A DNA stretch of 64,000 nt, taken from contig DASYGE010000007.1 of the NCBI GenBank assembly GCA_036000105.1, positions 1-64,000 of the forward strand, in the 5' to 3' direction. Both the position numbers and the translations under genes were made by a program. Shown piece by piece: positions 1 through 7,107 of the stretch; within the stretch, counting starts at the first letter, position 1, and every line of letters starts with the position of its first letter. Below the pieces are notes generated by a model. The model ran no database searches. It worked only from the letters and a program-made list of their open reading frames with translations, and was not told the origin of the DNA. This DNA is from DASUBN01 sp036000105 (GTDB taxonomy: Bacteria > Pseudomonadota > Gammaproteobacteria > Natronospirales > REEB76).

Positions 1-269
1 AGGGCGACGTGATCAAGGTGGAACTGCTGGATGCCGAGGCCGGCAGCAGCGTGGAATTCGACCGCGTGCTCATGCTGGGCAAGGACGGCGAGAAACCCGT
101 GCTGGGCGCGCCCTTCATATCCGGCGGCAAGGTCACCGGTACCATCAAGGGCAACGGCCGCCACGAGCGCCTGTTCACCTTCAAACTGCGCCGCCGCAAG
201 AACTACCGCCGCCGCGCCGGCCACCGCCAGCATTTCACCGAAGTCGAGATCACCGGCATCTCCGGTTGA
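1..269 (+). CDS. rplU: 50S ribosomal protein L21 (3' part; gene starts before the window)
   Basis: The frame is open from the window edge, so about the first 17-18 codons are missing. The remaining 89 codons match the L21 pattern: a GDVIKVE-like strand, the PFISGGKV turn, the basic RRRKNYRRRAGHRQ block that binds 23S rRNA, and the ITGIS C-terminus. L21 is a structural protein of the large ribosomal subunit. rpmA follows after 27 bp, the standard rplU-rpmA operon. An internal GTG at position 9 is not a real start; family alignment shows the protein begins upstream. Confidence 0.95.
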   Translation, partial: GDVIKVELLDAEAGSSVEFDRVLMLGKDGEKPVLGAPFISGGKVTGTIKGNGRHERLFTFKLRRRKNYRRRAGHRQHFTEVEITGISG

Positions 270-296
270 TCTATATATTATTGAGGATAGAGAGCC

Positions 297-563
297 ATGG
301 CACATAAAAAAGCAGGCGGCAGCACCCGTAACGGCCGCGACTCCGAATCGAAACGCCTGGGCGTAAAGCGCTACGGCGGCGAGGCGGTGGTGGCAGGCAA
401 CATCATCATCCGCCAGCGCGGCACCGAGTACCGGGCCGGCGAGAACGTGGGCATGGGCCGGGATCACACCCTGTTCGCCAAGGCCGAGGGCCACATCAAG
501 TTCGAGGAGAAGGGCAAGCCGATGCGCCGCTACGTCAACGTGATAGCCGTGCCGGCCAAATAA
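297..563 (+). CDS. rpmA: 50S ribosomal protein L27
   Basis: The product is 88 residues, the usual L27 length. It opens with MAHKKAGGSTRNGRDSESKR, the flexible N-terminal arm that reaches toward the peptidyl-transferase centre. GVKRYGGE and the IIIRQRGT strand follow and are family hallmarks. The start is fixed by this conserved N-terminus and by a GAGG ribosome-binding site about 10 bases upstream. It lies 27 bp after rplU and is followed by a strong hairpin terminator, so rplU-rpmA form one unit separate from obgE. Confidence 0.97.
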   Translation: MAHKKAGGSTRNGRDSESKRLGVKRYGGEAVVAGNIIIRQRGTEYRAGENVGMGRDHTLFAKAEGHIKFEEKGKPMRRYVNVIAVPAK

Positions 564-600
564 GCCGCATAAAAGACAGAGACGGGATATCGTCAGGAAA

Positions 601-628
601 GGCCCCGGGATACGGGGCCTTTTCCTTT
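601..628 (+). terminator. Rho-independent terminator of rplU-rpmA
   Basis: A 7-bp GC stem (601-607 with 613-619, loop GGATA) is followed by TTTTCCTTT. It lies 38 bp after the rpmA stop and 25 bp before the obgE start, so obgE probably has its own promoter or depends on readthrough. Confidence 0.8.
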
Positions 629-652
629 AGGGCAGGGGCGTAAGCTAAGACC

Positions 653-1720
653 ATGAAATTCGTAGATGAAGCCATCATCAAGGTGATCGCCGGCAACGGC
701 GGCAACGGTGCCGTGAGCTTCCGTCGCGAGAAATTCATCCCCATGGGCGGGCCGGATGGCGGCGACGGCGGGGATGGCGGCAGCATCTTCCTGGAGGCCA
801 CTGAGGGGCTGAACACCCTGGCGGATTTCCGCAACACCCGAACCTACGAGGCCAAGCACGGCGAGCGCGGCATGAGCCGTGACATGACCGGGCGGGGTGG
901 CCCCGACATGGTGGTGCCGGTGCCCGTGGGCACGCTCATCTATGACGCCGACACCCAGGAACTCCTGGGCGATCTCGTGAAGCTGGGCGAGCGCCTGAAG
1001 GTGGTCCAGGGCGGGTTCCATGGTCTCGGCAATGCGCGCTTCAAGAGCAGCGTGAACCGGGCGCCGCGCCAGTCGAGCCCCGGCTCCCCCGGCGAGCGGC
1101 GCATCCTGAAGCTGGAACTCAAGGTGCTGGCGGATGTGGGGCTGCTCGGCCTGCCCAACGCGGGTAAATCCACTCTCATCCGCGCCGTGTCCGGCGCGCG
1201 ACCCAAGGTGGCCGATTACCCCTTCACCACCCTGCACCCGAACCTCGGAGTGGTGTCCGTGGGCCAGCATCGCAGCTTCGTGATGGCGGACATCCCCGGT
1301 CTCATCGAGGGCGCAGCCGAAGGCGCGGGGCTCGGCATCCGCTTCCTGAAACATCTGCAACGCACCCGGCTCCTCTTGCATCTCGTGGACGTCGCGCCTT
1401 ATGAAGGCAGCGGCGATCCCGTGAAAGATGCGAAGTCCATCGTAAACGAACTCAAGAAATTCAGCCCCGAACTCGTGGAGCGGGAGCGTTGGCTGGTGCT
1501 GAACAAGCTGGATCTCCTGCCGGAGGATGAGCGCGAGGCCCGCTGCAAGGCCATCGTGAAAGGCCTCAAATGGAAGGGGCCAGTGTTCCGTATCTCGGCC
1601 ATCAGCGGCGACGGCACCCGGGAGCTTTGCCAGAAGATCATGGAACAGCTGGAACAGATGGGGGTGGCGGCGCCGGCCTTCGCCGATGAAGCCCAGGCGG
1701 GCGGTCCAGACCAGGAATAG
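653..1720 (+). CDS. obgE: Obg family GTPase, ribosome assembly
   Basis: ObgE/CgtA is an essential GTPase that binds the 50S subunit and couples its late assembly to GTP and ppGpp levels. The 355-residue protein has the glycine-rich Obg fold (about 1-158, with GNGGNGAVSFRREKF and repeated GGDGG turns). A G domain follows with P-loop GLPNAGKS (about 166-173), switch I DYPFTTL, G3 DIPGLIEGA, G4 NKLDLL and G5 SAISGDG. The C-terminal tail is short and acidic. Length and domain order are normal. It follows rplU-rpmA, the usual context, but sits behind their terminator. Confidence 0.97.
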   Translation: MKFVDEAIIKVIAGNGGNGAVSFRREKFIPMGGPDGGDGGDGGSIFLEATEGLNTLADFRNTRTYEAKHGERGMSRDMTGRGGPDMVVPVPVGTLIYDADTQELLGDLVKLGERLKVVQGGFHGLGNARFKSSVNRAPRQSSPGSPGERRILKLELKVLADVGLLGLPNAGKSTLIRAVSGARPKVADYPFTTLHPNLGVVSVGQHRSFVMADIPGLIEGAAEGAGLGIRFLKHLQRTRLLLHLVDVAPYEGSGDPVKDAKSIVNELKKFSPELVERERWLVLNKLDLLPEDEREARCKAIVKGLKWKGPVFRISAISGDGTRELCQKIMEQLEQMGVAAPAFADEAQAGGPDQE

Positions 1721-1737
1721 CCAGTACAGACGGGGAG

Positions 1738-1769
1738 TAAAAAAGCCGGCGTTGAGCCGGTTTTTTCGT
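1738..1769 (+). terminator. Rho-independent terminator of obgE
   Basis: A stem of CCGGC (1746-1750) with GCCGG (1756-1760) is flanked by an A-run on the left and TTTTTT on the right, so the hairpin extends through A-U pairs. It starts about 20 bp after the obgE stop. Confidence 0.8.
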
Positions 1770-1891
1770 TTTAGCAGCCTGTCCGAGCGCGCCTGCCACA
1801 CCTTATGTAAGGCTCTCGTGTGGAATTAGCGCGCGGACCCCCTCAGGAAATCACGTGACAACGTAAATAAGCCGACAGATAAGCAGCCCCG

Positions 1892-1921
1892 TTGACAGTG
1901 CCGCCCTACGACGAGTAAACA
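1892..1921 (+). promoter_or_regulatory. Candidate sigma-70 promoter of the S53 peptidase gene
   Basis: A consensus TTGACA at 1892-1897 is followed after 18 bp by TAAACA (1916-1921). It lies about 85 bp upstream of the chosen start. A small ATACC/GGTAT hairpin lies in the leader. The -10 match is only fair, so this is tentative. Confidence 0.3.
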
Positions 1922-2004
1922 AAGTCCGGACCGCTGATTAAGGGAATACCTTTCGGGGTATGGCGGTCGGGGTTATTGGGCACAATCAGAAGAGGGTTAA
2001 ACAT

Positions 2005-3954
2005 ATGTTTATGTTACGTAAGCAGGCTTTGGCGTTCGCCTTGGCCTCGACACTCATCGCACCGACGGTACTGGCAGGGGCTCCGTATCCGACACGGGAT
2101 ACCCCTAAGGCTATCGACCTCGGCGCCCAGAGCAACACGCGCGCCGCTGCGATCACCGTCACGGTGGCGCTCAAGCTGCGCAACGCCGATGAGATGACGA
2201 ACCTGATGCAAGGGCTCTATACCAAGGGCAGCTCGCAGTATCACCATTTCCTCAGCACCGCGCAGTTCCAGTCGCGCTTCGCGCCCACGGCGGAGACCGT
2301 GAACAATGTGACGCGGCAGTTCCAGGCACAAGGCCTCACGGTCACACGTCTGAGCAGCAACCTGTTGAGCATCAGCGGCAGCCAGGCGGCGATCGAGAAG
2401 GCCTTCAGCGTGAGCCTGCATACCTTCGAGGTCCCGGCCTATGGACAGAACGCCGGCTACCGGTTCCGCGCTCCGACCACGGCGCCACAGATGGCTCCGG
2501 CCCTGGCCGCCAATGTGGAAGGGGTATTGGGCCTGGACAACCGCCCGCACTACCGTCCGCACCTGCAGCGCATGCCTGATGGCCTTAGGCAACACCTCGT
2601 GCCCAAAGGCATCTCGCCGGCCGCCGGCGCCCCCGCGACGCCGGATCAGCCCGGTCTCTGGACGGTGACGGATTTCGCCGATTACTACGATGTGAACCCC
2701 TTGTACAGCAAGGGCATCACCGGCAAGCATGTGACGATCGGCATCGTGACCCTGGCTTCCTTCACTCCTAGCGACGCGTTCACGTATTGGAATGAACTCG
2801 GTCTTGCCGTGGACCCGAACCGCATCAGCGTGGTGAACGTGGACGGCGGGCCGGGTGCGCCCAGCGACGCCTCTGGCTCAGATGAAACCACCCTGGACGT
2901 GGAGCAATCGGGCGGCGTGGCGCCGGGTGCGAAGATCATCGTCTACCAGTCGCCCAACACCGACCAGGGCTTCGTGGATGCCTTCGCCCAGGCCATCGAC
3001 GGCAACCGTGCAGACTCCATCTCCTGCAGCTGGGGCGAGTGGGAGATATTCCCGGACCAGAACTCCGTGACCGATCCCAACAATAACCGCATGCAGACTT
3101 CGCTCGCCGCGTTCAACGACCTGTTCATCCAGGCGGCGCTGCAGGGCCAGAGCCTGTTCTCCTCCGCGGGCGATTCCGGTGCCTATGATGCCAGCCGGAT
3201 CTTCCCGCAGCCGCAGTTCACCGCCTTGCTGTCGGTGGATAACCCGGCGGACGAGGCGTTCATGACTGCGGCCGGTGGGACCACCCTGCCGGGACCGCAA
3301 GTGTTCTTATTGCCTGGAGGCAGCACGTTCACCGTCAACGTCAACCAGGAACAGGCCTGGGGCTGGGATTACCTCACGAATCTGTGCGCAACCCTGGGCT
3401 TCGACCCGGTGAGCTGCGGGATCTTCCCCGGCGGCGGCGGCGGCGGGGTCAGTTCCTTCGTGCGCACGCCGTTCTATCAGTTCTTCGTGCCCGGGATACA
3501 GAAGACCCAGCCGAACCAGGCGCTGGTGGACACCTCGCAGAGTCCGCCCCAGACGCTGGCGACGCTGCCGGGCAACTTCGCCGGGCGCAACGTGCCGGAT
3601 GTGTCGTTCAACGCCGACCCGGATACGGGCTACATCATCCCCTACACATCGAACCGTTTCGGATTCGAGGTGGAGATTTTCATCGGTGGCACCAGCTTCG
3701 TGGCGCCGCAGTTGAACGGGGTGACGGCGCTGCTGGACCAGTCGGCCCATGGGCGCATGGGCCTGCTCAACTTCACGCTCTACGGGCTGGTGTTCTTCAA
3801 CCAGGCCTATGGCGGCAAGCATCCACCGTTGCGTGACATCACCACGGGGGATAACTGGTTCTATAACGCCCATCACGGCTATGACCAGGCCACCGGCGTG
3901 GGCGTGCCGGACGTGGCCAACCTGGCCAGGGCCATAAACGGCAACGAGCAGTAA
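2005..3954 (+). CDS. Secreted S53 (sedolisin/kumamolisin-type) serine peptidase
   Basis: The gene encodes a pro-peptidase of the sedolisin family: acid-active endopeptidases with a Ser-Glu-Asp triad in a subtilisin-like fold. The start at 2005 gives 649 residues and a signal peptide (FMLRKQALAFALASTLIAPTVLAG). It is preceded by GAGGG at good spacing, unlike an upstream in-frame ATG at 1960. Residues about 40-190 form the activation pro-domain. The catalytic Glu and Asp lie in DETTLDVE (about 294 and 298). The oxyanion Asp region resembles SCSWGEWE, and the catalytic Ser is in GGTSFVAP (about 564). The C-terminal DITTGDN...GVGVPD segment matches the calcium site. It is monocistronic between two terminators. 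Confidence 0.9.
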   Translation: MFMLRKQALAFALASTLIAPTVLAGAPYPTRDTPKAIDLGAQSNTRAAAITVTVALKLRNADEMTNLMQGLYTKGSSQYHHFLSTAQFQSRFAPTAETVNNVTRQFQAQGLTVTRLSSNLLSISGSQAAIEKAFSVSLHTFEVPAYGQNAGYRFRAPTTAPQMAPALAANVEGVLGLDNRPHYRPHLQRMPDGLRQHLVPKGISPAAGAPATPDQPGLWTVTDFADYYDVNPLYSKGITGKHVTIGIVTLASFTPSDAFTYWNELGLAVDPNRISVVNVDGGPGAPSDASGSDETTLDVEQSGGVAPGAKIIVYQSPNTDQGFVDAFAQAIDGNRADSISCSWGEWEIFPDQNSVTDPNNNRMQTSLAAFNDLFIQAALQGQSLFSSAGDSGAYDASRIFPQPQFTALLSVDNPADEAFMTAAGGTTLPGPQVFLLPGGSTFTVNVNQEQAWGWDYLTNLCATLGFDPVSCGIFPGGGGGGVSSFVRTPFYQFFVPGIQKTQPNQALVDTSQSPPQTLATLPGNFAGRNVPDVSFNADPDTGYIIPYTSNRFGFEVEIFIGGTSFVAPQLNGVTALLDQSAHGRMGLLNFTLYGLVFFNQAYGGKHPPLRDITTGDNWFYNAHHGYDQATGVGVPDVANLARAINGNEQ

Positions 3955-3976
3955 GCAGACGATCGTGTTTGATGCT

Positions 3977-4006
3977 GACGGGCGGCTTCGGCCGCCCGTC
4001 TTTTTT
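3977..4006 (+). terminator. Strong terminator of the S53 peptidase gene
   Basis: A perfect 10-bp stem (3977-3986 with 3991-4000) closes a UUCG tetraloop and is followed by six T residues. Confidence 0.9.
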
Positions 4007-4018
4007 GTGTCCCAAAAT

Positions 4019-4048
4019 GAAAAAAGCCGGCTCGAAGCCGGCTTTTTT
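4019..4048 (-). terminator. Terminator of rpsT, probably bidirectional
   Basis: GCCGGC (4026-4031) pairs with GCCGGC (4037-4042) and is flanked by A-run and T-run arms, so it can act on either strand. It lies 20 bp past the rpsT stop. Confidence 0.75.
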
Positions 4049-4067
4049 CATCCAAGGAACAGAAGGC

Positions 4068-4334
4068 TTACGCCTTCATGGCCTTGATGTGCGCGTTGAG
4101 GCGGCTCTTATGGCGGGCGGCCTTATTGCGGTGGATCAGGCCCTTGTTGGTCATGCGGTCGATGACCGGCACGGCTTCCTTGTACGCGGCCTCGGCTTCG
4201 GTCTTCTTGCCCTCGCCGATCAGCTTCACAACCTTGCGGATGTAGCTGCGCGCCATGGAACGCATGGCGGCGTTATGGTCGCGGTGCACGATCGCCTGGC
4301 GGGCGCGCTTCTTAGCTTGCTTCGTATTAGCCAA
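4068..4334 (-). CDS. rpsT: 30S ribosomal protein S20, UUG start
   Basis: The 88-residue protein matches S20: ANTKQAKKRARQ N-terminus, NAAMRSMARSYIRKV helix and the GLIHRNKAARHKSRL C-terminal block. S20 binds 16S rRNA early in 30S assembly. The conserved N-terminus places the start at a TTG codon (4334-4332), six bases after a CCAGGAG ribosome-binding site. The in-frame ATG 165 bp further upstream would add an unrelated tail. E. coli rpsT also starts with UUG and is autoregulated, so the same control is plausible here. It is transcribed divergently from murJ. Confidence 0.95.
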   Translation of the reverse strand: MANTKQAKKRARQAIVHRDHNAAMRSMARSYIRKVVKLIGEGKKTEAEAAYKEAVPVIDRMTNKGLIHRNKAARHKSRLNAHIKAMKA

Positions 4335-4543
4335 AGTCGACTCCTGGACGGTACGCTGTTCGGTCGGGGCTAGGGCCCCGAAAGGGTGCGTACTATACGG
4401 ATTCCGGGGCCGTTTCGCAACGGAAACGGCTTTAAGCCACTGGCTGGCCTGCCTTTTCGGGCCTTCGGCATGGCTCGGGGCCCGGAAGGCCGGTATCATG
4501 ACGGGCCGTGTAAACGCCTTGTTTCCCAGGACCTAAAAGCTCC

Positions 4544-6133
4544 ATGTCCCGCGTGCTCTTCAAGGCCACCTCGCTCGTAGGGGGCATGACCCTCATATCC
4601 CGCATCCTGGGCTTCGCCCGGGACATGGTGCTGGCCCGCTATTTCGGCGCCGGCATGGTCATGGATGCCTTCACCATGGCCTTCAAGATACCCAATTTCG
4701 GCCGGCGTACCTTCGGCGAGGGGGCCTTCTCGCTCGCCTTCGTGCCGGTGCTCTCGGAGTACAAGACCACCCGCAGCCACGATGAGGTGAAACAGCTGAC
4801 AGACCGGGTGGCGGGGAGCCTCGGGCTGGCGCTCTTCGTGGTCACTGCCATCGGCGTGCTGGGCGCGCCGGTGGTGATGTGGGTATTCGCCCCCGGCTTC
4901 AGCAACTTCCCGGACAAATACGCCTTGTCCGTGCAGATGTTGCGGGTGACCTTCCCGTATCTCATGTTCATCTCCCTCACGGCCATGGCCGGGGGCATCC
5001 TCAATACCTACAGCCGCTTCTGGGTGCCGGCCTTCACGCCGGTGCTGCTCAACGTGTGCATGATCCTGGCGACCATCTATGTCTCGCCGCACCTGGCTCA
5101 GCCCGGCATGGCGTTGGCCTGGGGCGTGTTCGTGGCCGGTCTGTTGCAGCTGGGTTTCCAGCTGCCGTTCCTGGCACGGCTTAAGCTCCTGCCGAGGCCC
5201 CGTTGGGGCGAGAGCCACGAGGCAGTGACGCGCATCATGAAGCTGATGTTGCCCACGGTGTTCAGCTCGTCGGTGGCGCAGGTGAACCTCTTGGTGGATT
5301 CCCTCATCGCTTCATTCCTGGCCACGGGCAGCGTGAGTTGGCTGTATTACGCGGACCGCATGATGGAGTTCCCTCTGGGGATATTCTCCATCGCTCTCGG
5401 CACGGTGCTGCTCACGACCTTGGCGCAGCACCACGCCCTGAAGAACACCACCGGCTTCTCTGCGACACTCGATTGGGCGTTCCGCATCACGGCGGTGGTG
5501 GTGCTACCGGCGGCCATGGGCCTGCTGGTGTTCTCCGGGCCGCTCATCGCCACGCTGTTCAACTACGGCAAGTTCGACCAGAATGACACCCTGATGGTGA
5601 CCTGGGCACTCACCACCTATTCCATGGGACTCGTGAGTTTCACCATGGTGAAGGTGCTGTTGCCCGCCTACTATGCGCGCCATGACAGCCGGACGCCGTT
5701 CCGCACGGCAGTCGTGGCTGTCACTGCGAACCTGATCTTCAACATCCTGATCACCATCCCCTGGGCCCGGGCCGGCTGGATCGCGCCCCATGCGGGCCTG
5801 GCGCTGTCCACTTCCCTGGCGTCGTTCGTGAATGCCTGGCAGCTATATAGAGGCTTGCGTAAAGCGGGCGTGTACACGCCCACTCACGGTTGGCGCATGT
5901 TGTTGCTCCGGGTCATGGTGGCGAACCTGGTGATGGGTTGCGTACTGGTCTTCTTCGCCGGCGGCCTGGATAAATGGATGGCCCGGGGCGCGCTGCACCG
6001 GGTGGAATGGCTGTGCATCTGGATGCTGGCAGCCTTCGCCCTGTATTTCGGCACGCTGTTCCTCACGGGCTTCCGCCTCAATGACCTCCGGGTCAAAGGC
6101 ACGCAGCTGCCCAGCGGCGCGACGTCGGTCTGA
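4544..6133 (+). CDS. murJ: Lipid II flippase MurJ
   Basis: MurJ (MviN) moves the peptidoglycan precursor lipid II across the inner membrane. The 529-residue polytopic protein starts with the family signature SLVGGMTLISRILGFARDMVLARYFGAG and PNFGRRTFGEGAFS, which lines the central cavity. About 14 hydrophobic helices follow. Length is typical (510-530). It opens a co-directional run murJ-ribF-ileS and is divergent from rpsT, an arrangement common in Gammaproteobacteria. Confidence 0.95.
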   Translation: MSRVLFKATSLVGGMTLISRILGFARDMVLARYFGAGMVMDAFTMAFKIPNFGRRTFGEGAFSLAFVPVLSEYKTTRSHDEVKQLTDRVAGSLGLALFVVTAIGVLGAPVVMWVFAPGFSNFPDKYALSVQMLRVTFPYLMFISLTAMAGGILNTYSRFWVPAFTPVLLNVCMILATIYVSPHLAQPGMALAWGVFVAGLLQLGFQLPFLARLKLLPRPRWGESHEAVTRIMKLMLPTVFSSSVAQVNLLVDSLIASFLATGSVSWLYYADRMMEFPLGIFSIALGTVLLTTLAQHHALKNTTGFSATLDWAFRITAVVVLPAAMGLLVFSGPLIATLFNYGKFDQNDTLMVTWALTTYSMGLVSFTMVKVLLPAYYARHDSRTPFRTAVVAVTANLIFNILITIPWARAGWIAPHAGLALSTSLASFVNAWQLYRGLRKAGVYTPTHGWRMLLLRVMVANLVMGCVLVFFAGGLDKWMARGALHRVEWLCIWMLAAFALYFGTLFLTGFRLNDLRVKGTQLPSGATSV

Positions 6134-6160
6134 GGTGCCTAGAGTGATGGGTCTCTCCAC

Positions 6161-7096
6161 ATGGAATTGATCCGGGGGCTCGAGAGCCTCAAGCCGCGGC
6201 ACCGGGGCTCGGTGGCGAGCATCGGCAACTTCGACGGCGTACATCTCGGGCATCTCGCGGTGCTGAAGGAACTCGGGGCCAAATCCCGGGAACTCCAGCT
6301 GCCGGCCACGCTCGTGGTGTTCGAGCCCATGCCCCAGGAGTATTTCGCGCCGGAGCGGGCGCCGGCCCGGCTCACGCGCTTCGCTGAGAAATGGCCGCTG
6401 CTCAAGGCCGCGGGAGTGGAGCGGGTGTTGTGCCTGCGTTTCGGCCGCAAGTTGGCAGAGATGGCGCCAGAGGTTTTCATAGAGCAGGTGCTGGTGCAGG
6501 GTTTGGGGGTGAAGCACCTGACGGTGGGGGATGACTTCCGTTTCGGTCGTGATAGGCGCGGCGATTTCGCCATGCTGAAGCAGGCGGGTGCGGCCAATGA
6601 TTTTGAGGTACGAGATACCGCGAGCCTCAACCTGGAAGGCGAACGGGTGAGCAGCAGCCGTATCCGGGCACTGCTTATAGAAGGAGATGTCCAGAGCGCA
6701 GCGAGGCTTTTGGGCAGGCCATACACCTTAAGCGGACGGGTGATCTACGGCGAGCAATTGGGCCGGAAGCTGGGATTCCCCACGGCCAATATGGCACTGC
6801 GGCGCAGACAGCCGCCGGTGAGCGGTATCTTCGCGGCCCGGGTCCATGGTCTTGGCGGCAAGCCGCGGGATGGAGTGACTTACGTCGGGATGCGCCCGGC
6901 GCTGGGCGGAACGAAGCCCGTGCTGGAGACGTATCTGCCGGGGTTTTCCGGCGAGATCTACGGCCGGAGACTGCAGGTGGAACTGCTGCAGCGCCTGCGC
7001 GAGGACCGGCACTTTGATAGTCTGGACGCCCTGACCGAGCAGATGAACGAAGACGTGCAAGCCGCCACGGCGTGGCTTGCGGCACACAAGCACTGA
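6161..7096 (+). CDS. ribF: Bifunctional riboflavin kinase / FMN adenylyltransferase
   Basis: The enzyme makes FMN and then FAD from riboflavin. The 311-residue protein has an N-terminal nucleotidyltransferase domain with SIGNFDGVHLGH (about 20-31) and VGDDFRFGRDRRG (about 126-138), and a C-terminal kinase domain with GRPYTLSGRV...GRKLGFPTANM (about 186-210). The final YLPGFSGEIYG segment is also conserved. The start 27 bp after murJ is consistent with one transcript. The last residues lie just ahead of the ileS start. Confidence 0.95.
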   Translation: MELIRGLESLKPRHRGSVASIGNFDGVHLGHLAVLKELGAKSRELQLPATLVVFEPMPQEYFAPERAPARLTRFAEKWPLLKAAGVERVLCLRFGRKLAEMAPEVFIEQVLVQGLGVKHLTVGDDFRFGRDRRGDFAMLKQAGAANDFEVRDTASLNLEGERVSSSRIRALLIEGDVQSAARLLGRPYTLSGRVIYGEQLGRKLGFPTANMALRRRQPPVSGIFAARVHGLGGKPRDGVTYVGMRPALGGTKPVLETYLPGFSGEIYGRRLQVELLQRLREDRHFDSLDALTEQMNEDVQAATAWLAAHKH

Positions 7097-7107
7097 AGAA
7101 AGAGCGA

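Noticed and set aside
593..1801. 402-codon frame on the minus strand
   Set aside because: Antisense shadow of obgE, spanning its terminators; the translation is His- and Gly-rich without any domain.
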